Below, piece by piece: positions 34,101 to 48,500 of a DNA stretch of 64,000 nt (position 1 is the first letter of the stretch; each line of letters starts with the position of its first letter). The notes under the pieces were generated by a model. That model had not been told where the DNA came from, made no database searches, and saw only the letters and a program-made list of their open reading frames with translations. The DNA lies in NCBI RefSeq assembly GCF_014529535.1, contig NW_023503325.1, positions 2,712,826 through 2,776,825 of the forward strand, given 5' to 3'. Origin of the DNA: Bradysia coprophila. Taxonomy: Eukaryota; Arthropoda; Insecta; Diptera; Sciaridae. Both the position numbers and the translations under genes were made by a program.

Positions 34101-34811
34101 TTTGATTTACATATCGAATTGTCGAGATCATTGTCCTGACGCTTTTTATTGTTCTCTTTGCGATACGTTAGCAGCGAATGGATATCTTCAGCTCGAAAGC
34201 TTTCCATGTCCACTTCCGCCAAATTGGCGTCGATGTTCTTTGCCAGATCTTCATAATATGATAATTCACCTATGCCATTGTACGATGCGGATAGCGAAGA
34301 CAGTATGGACTGATGAGTTACCCCATCTCGATAACTGGGAACGAAAAACAAAACTTAGAACTTGGAACCGGATCTGAACGTCGAGAAACGGTATTTTCTA
34401 TCCGACTACTCACCCATAATCCAAAAACCATTGATAATCCGAATTGTCGTGCGTAAAGTCTTGTGATGATGCTATCGAACATCCGAGCGGTGCACTGATG
34501 AAGCCACCGCCAATGTTACTATTACAATCAGACTCTGGACTGGACATTTTCTTATCCGAATTGTTATTTACTCTTTCATTAAAATAGTTCCGTAGAATGT
34601 TTTTGTTCAGATTCTTAAGCACAATCTGAACATTGCTCTTCAAATTGGACTCCGTCAATTCGGTGAATAGTTTCTGATCAAAGTTTGTTTGCTCATTGTC
34701 GGATAAGCCATTGTTTGGAAAATTTGATAAGGAATTGATATTTGTTAATGGTCGTTTATGTGGGGTATTAAGTTGAGGTATTTGTGATTTTTCGTATGGG
34801 TGTTCTGTCAT
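31153..34811 (-). CDS. Large Ser/Asn-rich protein, unrecognised (five exons; 3' end not found)
   Basis: Exons: 34811-34414, 34334-33937, 33870-33705, 33595-31391 and 31317-31153. All phases agree, about 1110 codons. The first exon has an acceptor-like AG at 34832, so a further 5' exon is likely and the start may lie upstream. The last ends AAG|GTAAGT; reading through instead stops one codon later (VQR then TAA). No enzyme domain seen. Likely conserved patches: YQWFLDYGYRDG, SYNGIGELSYYEDL, RPVSLADVEDLKKKQYKHVI, DWKSLGPLLPLEYRKMLKHI. A possible coiled coil lies at RFKRLQIQWELLSKEASVLE. The C-terminus is basic and Pro/Ser-rich (SRIPRPVSYP, SPRPRTPSKLYNTPKK), as in microtubule- or SH3-binding tails. 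A poly-Asn run is encoded by the GTT repeats near 31690. Probably an insect cytoskeletal or signalling scaffold; that is inference only. Confidence 0.8.
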
Positions 34812-37800
34812 GCCACGGATGAGTTTGGTTCCTGCAATTCGAAGAAATGGAAACGTTAATGGTAATTGAATTCAGCAGATCGTTAGGAATTAAAAACAAA
34901 CAAACAAAAATTAATCGAAAAAAAAAATGAACAAACAACAGTAGTGTGTTGATTAATAGAAAACTTTGATTAATGTAGATTAACGCGCGGTGGATTTCAG
35001 TGTCGTATGGAGACGATATTTTAATTTGCTGAAAATACTATTGGATCAACATGGAATGTATAAGACAAAACGGTTTGAATAAATTCAAAGTGAAAATGCT
35101 AAACACATTTTATTTCTGGTTTGCATTTCGTTAGCATCACAACAACAACAACCACAATAGAGATAACATTAACTGACGAATTTTTTGAGTGTGGAATAGA
35201 GTGGAATGTTAAAAATTTTGCTGACAAACATTTCTGAACACATCATTCGGATCCATATGACTGTAACATTCAGTGGATTAACAATTTTGTTTATTTATTT
35301 AGTTTTTTGTTTATTGTGTAATGACTTTGTCTCCTGAGTTGTCTTCCGTTACACTCGAATATTGATCACTAAATTTGCAACCTATTTCAATCCGCTTCTA
35401 TCGTCTTAGTATATGGATTTAGAAATCGCTTAATCACATTTTCGTGTACAGTACACTCATCACACGTATCGCTAGAGCTTCAATGAAACTATTTTTGACC
35501 GACAGTTAATAATTAATGTTTCATAATGCCAGTAAATAGTCATTGTACCTACTAGTGCCTAGTATTATAACAAAGCAATATAATCCAATTGCCACTGTCG
35601 AACAGTTCAGTTAATAAAACTGCTGAAAATACTTAAATCACACTGAACTGAACCCAATGATTTAACGATTTCAAATGAAATTATTTTTAATTTCTACCAA
35701 CCCGAACATTTTTCTGTTCGAAAATGATAAATGAATCATGTGAATGGGTCGTCAAAACTATATGGAAAATGTTTTTGTTATCGGAAATGCACAAAACGAA
35801 GACTCATTTATTGTCTCAGCGAAATATGTGTCTAGATATATACTATGGGTTGCACAAGTCACACACATACAAGTGTCGGTTTTATCTTTTCTCTGTTTAA
35901 AATAAAATTTTATAAATCGGTTATGCTTTTACTATATGCATACTTTACACGACCGCTTAATATAATAGCAAAGGTTATATTTGTAAGAAATGGAAATTAA
36001 ATTTTTGTTAAGATACCAATGGGAATGGCATGCAATGGCATTAATGGGTATATTAAGCGATACGGAATTTTTAGTCAAACATTTCATTTTATAAAATTGG
36101 ATTTAGCCGGGCAAAGTTACCATTTCTACTTGGAAAGCAGTTCCTTAAATGTCCATTTAGGGCACGATTTTCTTTTTCGCCACAGCGTCGTATACGATTA
36201 CTTGTCATTTTGATTAACTTCATCAAACATACAATCAATAAAAAAAACATTTAACAGATGAACTTCATAAATAAAATCAAATATCACACTCGGTCGACAC
36301 GGTTTTATAATCACAATGTTTGTTTATCCACAGTAAACGGTTTATCATATTGTTCATGTACGACCTAACACTCTGGTATACCAATTTTAGCATCCGTCGT
36401 CAAAATGTATTCTATACGGATAAGATTGATTAACAACGATAATCCTAGGCCCATGTACAGTGTAGCTAGTGTGTGATTCATTGTTACGTTTATTTAATCA
36501 TGGGTGCATTAGAAGGAGATGCTTCATTTGAACCGCAGACACGTAATAAAGATTAACCTCGTAAGCCTAAGTTTGTTTTCTTTTTTGGTTTAATTTTCAT
36601 GATTCAGGTTCGGATAAAAGCGCAGCGGATAGCAACGGTTTTATTTCCGCGGAAAATATGAAACAATTTTTCTAAGAACCGAAAATCTTATCAATTTTAT
36701 ACATTGGTCGTAGGCTGGGATGAACATTGTTCACCGAACAATTTTTGTTTTTGCTCTATCCATATGAGGCTCTGTTAGCAGCGATTTTTAAAAGGAAACG
36801 TGCAACAAAAAAAGAACCGAGTTGATTAATTGAAAATCAAGACGTTTTTGCAATTCTCGGTTATGACGAGAAAAAAAACCCTAACATATGTCGGGCCTCT
36901 ACAGCAACGACAATTTTTTTTTATGTGAACTAACCGCAGCCATCTGCCACAAAACATGATTAATATGCCAAAGCATATAATAACTTAACAAATAGTTTAA
37001 TTTCTTCCAAATGTTCAAGCTACCGAAATGTGGCATTAGAGAGGGCTTAACATTAGTCATTGTATGTCAAAGTTTTCATGTAATGTTGCATGTAGCAACT
37101 TTCGTCAAATGTTACGCGAGCCATTCTGTATGTCTTTTGATGCGAAAATTTTAGGATTTAAAGTCACACACACACACTTCATTAATTCGATTCCGATATC
37201 CGGACGATTTTAAATCAATAGCAAAATGGGACATTCCGAAAAATTTTATGTTTTTATAACGGTCACTAGTTGGAACAGTTCGGCATAGCTTGGAAACTTT
37301 AACTGAAACTTTCAATGCAATCGAAAGAACTGAATATCGGAGACATATTCGTGCCTGAAGACACTTCTTATCAGTTCGTTACTAATTGAAATAACTTTTT
37401 TTTATCAGAACCACGTCTAATACAATCATGCAATTGTGATACTTTTATAAGTTCGGTTGTGTGACTGATTTTTTTTTTAATTAAATTAAATGTGTAATAC
37501 ATAGGTACACGTACACATCGAGTCTACGAAAAAGTTTTGCGAAGCACAATAGAAAACTCTTGTTGTAAGATTTTCCAATGAATTAAAAAATTTATTTAGA
37601 GATTCGATTGTGAAGGATAGTCAAGATACGGAAAAGTTGATAGGAAAGTTGATTTGACTAGGTGTGGTTTGTTTACCCCGTGCAAAGTGCGACTTTATTT
37701 ATAGTTCTGATCAATGAAAAACATTTATATTTCTATAGTGTTCGATGTGGAAGTACTTTCTTCAGCCCTCTCCATCTCCATTGTAAAGAAATTAGAAAAA

Positions 37801-40800
37801 TTTCGATATTTCGATTGTAACGTTAGATATTCACGGAAAAAAAGAAAATATTTGTAGCTTTCTTAGTAAACCTCTTCTCTCCGGATTACACTTTGACCCT
37901 TTAAAAAGTCATCATTAAGTTGCCATTTCTACATCAAAAGTTCATGACACAACGTTTTAAACGTATTTTTTTTTGTATGGCCGAACATTTAAACGTTCTC
38001 AATTGCCCACGAACGCACCGTAATATTCCTAGACGGTTTTTTTCTCTTTTGATGGGTAACACACCAACGTATGGTCGTATAGCCGAAAACGGTTTGGCAT
38101 TATGCCCAAGTCTATTTAATTTAGAGAAAAATTTTCACAACAAAATTTTATAGATTTGTCCTTGATCCTATTCGTGAAAAACAAATTCATGAAAAAGGAC
38201 TGAATATTCAACAATTGTCCGTTTGACTGTTAAATTTAAACACTATGAACATTGTGTCCGCATCCACCACAAACAAATCCTTTTAATTATATAACGGAAA
38301 AATGATCACACCCGGAAGATGATGTGAAAATGATCTCTTCGATTGATTTTATTCACAATGATGATTAAACTACTGAATTGTCTTTTATTTTAATGTTAAA
38401 TGGAAACGTTGAATCTATTCTCTGTTAGTCGAGATTATTCCCTTTGAATGTTCGCACACATCCACGAAACCTTTGTTTTGAATTTCTTCACACAGAAAAT
38501 GTTCTTTCTTTCTAACTGAAATGTATTTCATCTCAACCGAACGATATTATTTAACGCGACCGACGCATATACGCTACTGCGAAGTCGTTGAGATAAAATA
38601 TTATAAACCCGCCATGATATTCTGCTAACATCCTCTAAAAACACACAGTATAGCGTAGAGTGCTTCCACATATATAGATTTTCACATCACTCTACATATT
38701 CGGTGCATATACAACACGAAACACACAAAAAAAAAAAACGTTACATATAATGTGTGGTATGCGTTTATCCAACTACATTGGAGGCAAACAGAAATGAGTT
38801 TGAATTAATGCCAATTGAAAACAATTTAAAATAGCACATAAGAGTTGTTATTAAAACGAAACGTGATCTCATGGAGATTTCATTGGAAAGTAGTGATGTA
38901 TGTATAGCATTGTGCTGCAGCATTTTCAATTATAGGGACCATAGGAAAGGTTTTGTGTTTAGGATAGTCACTTTTCTAATGCACTTTTCCGATTTTATTT
39001 TCTGTCGTTCTTTTGCAGCAATTACGAAATTCTGATTCTGAACTAAGGACACTTCCCGACAATTTACTGATACGCAGAATGTGAATTGGAATTGGTTGTT
39101 TGCGATTAATCGTAATGGCTCTTTCCATATTAACAAACACAAAAGTAGTATTCCGTCGTCGTCGTCAGTAAGTTCATATTATTCGATTGTAGTACATTTA
39201 TGCTCAACCGCTATGTACTTTCAATTTCGCGGTTTATACGGAAATCGACAAATGAAAATTGTTCATCAATTTGTCGTTGGTAAAAATATGATTTTGTTTT
39301 GAACAATAAAGCGTTCAGAAGTATTGCGTGCGGTTGCGTGGCCTATGATTTGAATATCAAACTTTTTCGATATTCAAGTCTTCGACTTTGATTATGACTA
39401 AGAACCGCTTTTGTTGTTGGATGGTTTTCAGTAGGTAAAGCGGTAACAATTACATTAATTTAACTTTCCCAATGTAATAAATGGGCAAAGTAGTAACGAC
39501 TGCCGCGCATATAAATCTCCGTTTCCCGACTAAATAGAGGAGAACAATAGCATCACTTGCCATAAATAATATTGTAAGAGTCACCACTTATCTTTTAGTT
39601 GAATGAAATAAAATAAATGAAATAGTTGTAAACGAATCAAATTTATCAGACTAAACCAATAGTTCTCTGTTCGAACTTCCAAGAGCATCTAGTCATAGGT
39701 CTTAAAACGAAGTCATAGCACTGCTCCTAGCATCAACACTCGTATGTAGGACGTCAATAAGCCTCAGTATTTTGTTACTTGCATGCATATACACTTGTAA
39801 GTGTTGTGTATTTCAACTCAAATGAAGAAAGCATGACTACCGTCTGTTCGAAAGAAATGCAAAACCCATCATCAGCCTCAAAATATTTGTCTATGTTAAT
39901 GCTAGAAGCAGTGCCCGGCCATGGGAAAATTGGGTTACCAGCAAATTGAGTAGTTGGAGAACCAACCCACCGAGAAAGGTATAACCGGGAAGTCAATATT
40001 ACATTTTTGGTTACCGAGAAATACAGCCTCGGGAATAAAAAGTTGAAAATTTCATTTCGAGTGTGTTGTCACCCGAGGTCAACACAACATTTTTCACAAC
40101 GAAAGCCCCCGAAGTTTCAGTTGAGGTAAGAAAATGACTATTTCCTAACCAGCTTTGTGAAAACATTATTTCTATGCCCGTGCAGTGCTATGACGAAGTG
40201 CATTAGTTTAGCGGACGTATAAACGTGCGACCCGAAAGGTAATAAATATGTCAAACATGTAAGGAAACACAAGCACATAATAACCCATTCACAGCCTACG
40301 TAATTAATTAACGAAACCATAAACAAATTTTCAAATGAAAATCTTCTGAGACCGACTGGTGGATATCGCATAGTATGTTTATCTAAAGATCATAATTAGT
40401 TCTAAGGGAAATACTTTCAAAACGATTTATGAACCCTTGGGAAATACACTTTCAATTTCGAGAAGAAGAAAAAAAGATCTGGCCGTACATATAACATGAA
40501 CGTACAAAGTGTATTTATGTGTGTTCAGTAATTTTAATAAAGTGCTACTTAAGAAGGGTGTGAGTGTAAGCAGACAGCATGTTCTTTTGGTTTCTTTTTT
40601 TTTAAATTTTTTTAATTAACCAGAAATCCACACACATGTTTCAATGGTGTGTAAATAAGTATGTATTTACGATTTGTTTAAATTTTATAATGTGGGAAGG
40701 ATTTCTGTTTCTTGACAGGCGCACCAGAATAAAAAATAAATAAAAATAAATAGAATTAATGACACATTCATTTATAATATGTTGGAGTATGTATAGATGG

Positions 40801-41727
40801 TATAAACAAGTTGAAAAGTTTGCAATTAATAAATTATTTTATCCGAACAGAACAAATGGTATACGTTTTGTGGACGTCGGTCTATTAATTTCTTTTCCTG
40901 AACTTTTTTTTTTACACTTTTCGATTTTATTACACTTTAACGAACAACAAAAATTTATCAAATCTGATTGAATGACATAATGTTAATCACAAATGTCGAC
41001 ACGGCGCTCATCGATACACTGAAATTTATGCCAGAAATAATGTTCTTACGCAGTCGTTTGAACAGAAAACAAAACCGAAAATTTTCACAACATATTTTCA
41101 CTCTCACTGAAACGTAACCAGTGTAACCATCTACTCAATAAATTTTATTATATTCCCGAAATGACTCACACATGTGCACTTGTTTCAAATATAGAATATT
41201 GAAAAGAAAATCTTCAAAAACAATTTTTACATATTTTTTTTCGTTTCGGGCTCTTCTGGTTATATGTTCTCCCACAGCTAATATATTTTTGCTTTTTTAA
41301 TTTTCAGTTTTTAAGTCTTATTTTCTTTGTGAAAATACCATGGACAATAAACAAGCTGAGGAGTTAATTCGGTTAAAAATGGAAAAAAAATTAATACGTC
41401 AAAACGAAGCGCTAGACGAAAAACGTCCACATCGTTGAATTTTACATTCGTACACCCTCACACACCGAACCACTAGTGGTATACCGAAGAAATAATTTTA
41501 AATTAAATTTAAAAGCCGCGACTTGCATGAATAAAACTATTGGATCCTTGCCGTATAATTGCTCGCAACATAGCAGCATATTAAATACAAAAGCGATAAG
41601 TGGCCATTCATAAATGACGTCCTATAATTATTTGGTGATTTCTGACTCCCCGGGAGCTAGTTTTCATTATTCTAGGTGATAATTCTCGGGCGATAATGGG
41701 TCATTCCCTTGACCTGCACTATAATTA

Positions 41728-42689
41728 CACTGAGGGATTCTTTTGAATTTCGACTGACCGAAATCGGCGCTATTTTCTCCGTGACTTTTTTTATATATGC
41801 CTAGTGAGGCCTTGGTGCCTAGGCCCGAAAACCTGTCTCAGATATTTTTGATTTTCAATACCTGGTTGGATGTAAGTGGCCAAAAGTCGAAAAATGGGGT
41901 TTCGTAGTCCGGATTTCATTACCGTAAGGTGGCGAGGACACGGGCGTGTATGGGTTCGTTGGAAAACTAATATCGAGTACTATCGGGGCAATTTTTTACT
42001 TCAAAAAAATGATGATAAACGGCCGAAAATATGACATCTGGATAACTTCTCAGAATTGATGGAACCTCGATGAACTTTGATGAGAACTGTGACCTCACTA
42101 ATGCAATTATTTGACTAAAATATTACTTATTATGAATGTGGAGGACCAGAGCTTTACACCGATACCCATATTTAGTAGTTTGGCACGTGACTACGTAACA
42201 GATGAAAACTGAAAACTGTGTGTTTCACTCCGCAAAACTACTAAATATCGTATCGCTGTAAAGCTGAGGTCCTCCACATTCAAAATAATTTATAATTTAA
42301 TCAAATAATTGCATTAGTGAGATCACAGCACTCATCAAAGTTCACCGAGGTTACATCGATTTTGAGAAATTTTCCGGAAGTCATATTTTCTGCCGTTTAT
42401 CATCAAATTTTAGAAAGGTAATATTTGCCCCAGTAGTACTCGTCCTCAGCTTTCCAACGAACCCACACACGCCCGTGTCCTCGCCACCTTACGGAAATGA
42501 AATCCGGACTACGAAACCTAATTTTTCGACTTTTGGCCACTTACAACCAGCCAGGTATGGAAGATCAAAAATATCTGAGACTGGTTTTGGGGCCTAGGCA
42601 CCAAGGCCTAACTATGCATATATAAAAAAGTCCCGGAATAAATAGCTTCGATTTCGGTCAGTCGAAATTCAAAAGAATCCATCACTATG
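41728..42689. mobile_element. 962 bp foldback transposon
   Basis: Long arms (about 430 and 450 bp, roughly 90% alike) pair from CACTGAGGGATTCTTTTGAA at 41728 to TTCAAAAGAATCCATCACTA near 42687. Matching blocks include GGTGGCGAGGACACGGGCGT and its complement, GTAGTCCGGATTTCATT, and GTGGAGGACC..AGCTTTACA. TTA flanks both ends (41725-41727 and 42690-42692), which may be the target duplication. No coding capacity seen. Confidence 0.75.
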
Positions 42690-44650
42690 TTACAGCCAAT
42701 ATTATAAATCTTTCATATGTAAAGTGAGAATTTTAAGACGCTCGGTCGATGTGCTATTTGCAGTGAGTAAAACCCAGTAAAACCAGCCAATCGGGAAAAA
42801 AATATGAAAATCGGAAAATAGTATTACGGATCTTGTTGTGTTCTTCTCAAACTATTTACTCCACCTCTCGTCGCATTTTATGGTTCTAATAGCATAAATA
42901 GCTATCTCATATGCTGAGTAGCATAGGAACAGTTTGAAACATGAAAAGAAGGGTTTTTGACGCAAGTAGCATGTGAAAATTACGGTTTGATTTTCCTTTA
43001 AATTTAATACAAAAGGCAATGAGGTCGTGAAACTTCTATTTACTATTATTCTAATTTCTATTTAACGTACAAAATTGCGAATAAATTTTGGGAAAACAAT
43101 TTTATTTGCATTAAACGAAAATAAATGCACACCGGGTTCATGTTAACAATCAATTCATTTTCATAGGTTAAAGTATTTACAAAGAAACAGAGTTTAGCGT
43201 TGAAAAAAATTAGTTCAGAATTTACAAATATATGAACCGCATACCGTAAAATGTGATATAATTGACAAGAAAAGAGGAGGTGAATATATTTGATTGGACA
43301 ATAACAATGAACCAAGAATATACTTTAAATTTTATCAAATTGAACAAGAAAATTAGACGTAAGTTAGTATTATGTAACGTCGAATACTATAACCACAACG
43401 AGCGGGAAATAATTTGTTAATTATCATTTCAAAGAAGCGGCATTTATTAACACTAAACTAAAAATACCAATTTGAGCAATTTACTTGGAAAGGCTACAAT
43501 TATTTCGTTATGCCGGTATAGTTGTTATGCCATGCTATTGAACACAACTTTCCAAATAAGAAAAAACAAATTGTTTTTGAATATTATATTCCACACTTAA
43601 ATTCAATTTGAATACAAAAAAAAAAAACAAAATTTTGTGTGTCGAATACAAATTGCCAATATATTTACTCTAAATAGTAAAATGACATGATATTTTTCAC
43701 GAAAAGAAAAACTAATGCGAAAATTCTGAATATGTAGGCAGTACGTTGCGAAACGTTACATAAATATCTATCTAACAATCAATCGGCTTTAGGCATATAA
43801 GAGTAAAAATAGATTCGTTCTTATAAGCCCAATCAGAATTTAGGGGTTGTTAGTCACACAATATACAAAGAGAGGGTGATATATATTATTATATGTATAC
43901 GCATAAATCGGTTTTATGTATATCAAAACCGACCTAAGGGATAACCGAATAGAGAGAGAGAAATCGCATAGATGACTCATACGTTCATAGTTCGGAAAAA
44001 ACCAGCAATTTATTTATGCAAAAAATTACGTGTACGTAAAGATTGAATTTCCGATACAGTTTGAATTTCATTTCGAGTTAATTAACAGCCCGATTCGCTT
44101 ATCTCAATTTTTTACTATTCCATGGATAACAAACTATATATCTTTTGCTATTGCTGTTGTTGTTTTTAATAAACTAAAAATCTATTTCCAGAACATTTCA
44201 CTTGCAGCGTCAATTTATTGCTTTAAAATAAACACAATAAAATGTAAGAAAATGAAATTAATGGATTTATCACAGAGAACAAATGCACGGTGCATCTAAA
44301 TATCAGTATGTATATTGTGCACATAGGCATGCATATATGTATAACTGTTATGTTACACAAAACGTGAAGAGTTGAACTTGGAAATAAAATCAAATATTTA
44401 GAGTATGACCAACGTCAACTGGGAAATTATGGTGGAGAGTTTTCTTTTATGTGTGAAATATATGTGTGCCGGCCACGGCGAGCATTGTTTTTGTAGAAAA
44501 CGGCATTTTGAAGTAAAATAATGGAGCGTTTAGGTGGTAAATAATCTCTGCATTACCGACATTTCGTACACATGGGGAAACGGAGATAGAATGTTGTTAA
44601 CAGGAACATAAAATCATGGGCGGGTGCACGATGGCATGTTGGGTAATTAG

Positions 44651-45512
44651 ACCCGTACGAAGTACACACATGTTTGTACCACGCCGAATTGGACTCCCTG
44701 AGTAAGGGGAAAATTAATATGGTTGTCCATAGATGCCAAATCAGCTAATTCAGATTTCTAAAATTCTTGGTTTGGTAACATCCCGTTTGGTAATGTCAAA
44801 AGAAAGGCTAAGCTCGAAGATGGGCGATTTTTTACAAGTGATACGTCAAATCAAAGGTATTTACAATACCAATCGACTAAAAAAAAGGTTTTTGGAAATT
44901 GGATGACCGACTCGTGAGTTAGACCCCTTGGTGTGAACCAGGCACAAGGCGGCAAGCAGTTTTTGCTTGTAGGTCGGCCAAAATTAAACATATTTCGTCT
45001 GTTTTCGCTTTAGTAGACAGATATTGACCGTACCAATCAGGAAAAAAAAGTTTATGAAATTATGTTCACCGGGGCGTGAGCTCTTATCTGGCTACTCGGC
45101 CGTACAGTGAACGTGGAGTATTTTGTCAATATCTCGAGTAAATTTTGACCGAATTTCATGAATTTTTTTTTGTTTGAAAGGTATTAACGAATGTAAAGCG
45201 TCGGTACTATTTCCGGTCTCCTAACAAAATGGCTGCCAGCGGCCATATTGTATTTTAGTAAAAGTGATATAAAGTGGGAAAAATTGTACTTAGAGAGTTT
45301 CTGTAAACAACATAGAAGTAATTGGTTATGTGTGTGGGGTGCTTCAGGCATTCCATATATGGACATCTATATATAACTATATACCGCTATATTGAGCTAT
45401 ATACAGGCATATATAGCTATATAATAGCATATTCATCTGTGAAATGTTTATTTATAGTAAAATATTTAAATGTTTAAATAGGAATTTATGAAAGTTGACT
45501 TCGCACGGGGCT
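44651..45512. mobile_element. 862 bp TIR element, diverged relative of 19411-20603
   Basis: Left end ACCCGTACGAAGTAC and right end CTTCGCACGGGGCT are imperfect inverted repeats of the same family as the 19.4 kb element. The internal left part is also shared (CACGCCGAATTGGA..., GTAAGGGGAAAATT). It lacks the 144 bp satellite array, and instead ends in a TATATAGC-rich stretch. Confidence 0.6.
45360..45445. repeat. TATATAGCTATAT-type degenerate repeat
   Basis: About seven overlapping copies of CTATATA / TATATAG with GC-containing spacers. It can form several small hairpins. Low complexity; it lies inside the 44651-45512 element. Confidence 0.55.
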
Positions 45513-48500
45513 GTCTATATTGCCTCTGGCAATTTATTTGTATATGATAAAAAGGCAAAGAGTGGATAATGTAAGTGATTTTAAAGTGCGAATAGCTTTT
45601 CAGTAGAGTAGAAAATGAAGTAAGAGAAATGAAGAGTTCCACATTAAAGGCTTTTGATACGAATAGGTGTTTGGTACAGGTCAACGTTAGCTATGTTTTT
45701 TCATTAAAAAATCGGGTCTTAAGCCGCCCGGGCACAAAGTTTTGGTTCGTCAGCTCACCTCTACTCCAATTCAATTCTAAACAATAATTCGGAGAAGCTC
45801 CAAATTCAATTCCAAACAGTTCTTAGGAGAAACTTTGACTGAATTTGGGTGGTCTGTTACTTCGAGTTTGGACGGTCTCACAACACCATCCAACCGAGCT
45901 CCAACTCAATTATTTTCGAATAAATAAAATGCTCAAAATTTCTGGAATTTTTTTTCGAACCCTCCGGTTATAAAATTCATTTTTAGAATTTCGAAAATGT
46001 ACTGAGACTTTTCAAAAATTTTCGAGAACTTGTCATTGCCTTGAAAATATGCCCCTGTTAGGCAGGTTATATTTATTTTCGAATCAAATTATTTTAAGAT
46101 AAAACACAAAAAATACGAAAATAATATCATCTCATCGTTGATCATATGCAACTTGTGCTTCTAATTACACCCTCCCAAATTCAAAATAGGTCATAAATAC
46201 CAAAACGGATTCCAATAAATATATCTACTTACAAAGATGCCATTTATATTTTTACGATTCTTCAACAAAAGTCAATAAAACCTCGGGTAACATTATCTGA
46301 TGTGTGTCCTTATTAGTTTTTCTTATTCGAGCCCATTAAACTGCATTTAAGGCAACGAAAATGTAAAATACTATTTTATATGAAATAGTAGACGAGCTAA
46401 TGATTTATCATTAAGGCGACTAGTTATCTAAAGTACCATGCATTATAAATAAATGTTCCGTATGTATGAGCTCATGTAACTTATTAACCATATAAACGAG
46501 CCCAAAACATCGATAAATAAAAGATATTTTCGACATTATTTATGTACACTTTGTTGTGCTTTCATTGCGCTGCTATCTAGCGTTGCTTATTTAAGTGCCA
46601 TCAAAAGAATTATATTTTCGTTAAATGAATGGTTTTAGAATGCAATTAAAAATGAAAATATTTTCGATTTCAAAACAATTTGTTTTTTTGATTTTCTGTA
46701 TGCTGAGCATAAATGGTAACAGTTACTGTAACACTGTTCGTATTTCAATATTATTTGAAGCTTGTAATAAAAAACAAAATGACGCAAAATTCGAATAAAT
46801 TGTCCGTATGCATATCGAGTACATTCAATTCCGAAATGTAAAATTTGGTTTTCAACACAAAAATGTTTAAACATTTGTTTTGATTTAATAAAATATGAAT
46901 AGAAATAAATAGATCAATGATCCAAAATAAAGCGAACGGAGCAACGAGCAAATAAATAGATGTAAAATGTTTAGTCACCAGAAATTTGTTCGAATTTCGA
47001 TTCATGTGAATCATTTCCAAATATTTCATATTCCGAACATTCAGCATAATTTAACAAACATTTCTTATTGTAAATTGGCATCATAGTTTATAATTTGAAG
47101 CAGATGTTGTAATAACAGCTCTGTTCGGTTGAATCATTCCAAATTTGAAAAAATAGATTCGATCGTCAGAACAAAAAAGTATGTATCTAGACTGAACGGT
47201 GTATCAGAGAAAATTGTAAACATTTATTTATGATAATAGCGTTTGAGTCGTGTGCCCACCATTGATTAATTCATTCGAATTTTTTGTTTCTAAAATTTTG
47301 ATAGAGAGTCAAAATGATCGTAACCGGATTTATTTATGTGTTGTTAATTTGCAGTCGTGATACATTGTTTACTCACGAGATGGTCTGTGTCAAAATGAAA
47401 TATTTAAGACGTTACTGTAAATGCTAGAACAAATTTGGGAATAGGAAATTTTTACTTTATGGTCAGGTTAAGGCGTTAAAGTTAATTGTTTAAATTTTAA
47501 AGTAAAGCACCTTAGTCTGGTCTAATTGCAAAATCGAAATCGTTTTGTTAGATTAAGGTTTTCGTTCTCGCAAAACCTATTAAGATCGAAATGATTGTCT
47601 CCAAAAATAAATAATTTTTTCAACGCAGGCGACAAAATAGTCATTTTCTCACTTCAGCTTTTGTGTTGAAAAACGTTGACCCTGTATAAAAAGTAGAAAA
47701 TTTCATTTCCTATGGTGACTTGTGACACAAACAATTGAATTGAAACAATGAAATCGGACTTCATTTTCCCTTAGTGAACAAATTACAGTATTGGCAGTGA
47801 AACATTCAGCAAAACTAATCTTGCAATCGCACCGCGATATAATCATTAAATCTATTACTTCCTTTCTTCAAACAACCTTCCATTTGATATTGAATCTTTT
47901 ACTTCAATAGTTTTAACACACATTTTACTATAAAAGACCACATTACCCGGATGTCAATACTTGTTTTTTCGTTAGAGATGACATGTGCGGCGTCAGATTT
48001 TCTTACATAAATGTAACCCTGAAACACTTTGTTCAAGCTAACGCTTGAAAAATGTCATTTAGTGTCCTACCGGCAGTGTCACTTATTTCTCCTCTGGTAC
48101 TTGAGACATAATACTTGCTTTGTATACATCAAAGTTGGATGGTCTTCGGTTAATCAGCATGTATGTGGTACAATCTTTGTACTAACGAACAACAACGAAC
48201 CTCCCAGAATGCATGGACCAAAAAATCAGTGGATGAATACATAATGAAAGACTCTCGGTTAAATGTTGTGCTTTGTTTGGAAAGTCCAAAATAATCAGAA
48301 AATTCTTCTAATGTTCCGATAATGATATACGATTGAGGCTTTGTAAATTTAGATTTTAACAGGGTGAGTTGATCGATTAGTGATCATGAAACACAGGTCT
48401 GGCGATCCTTTGTTTCTTTCCCGTCACCGACGCTTTGTAAAATGATATTGGCATATGTGGAAAAGGTACGATGAATCAGGAGCTGTTAGTGGTTGGAGGC

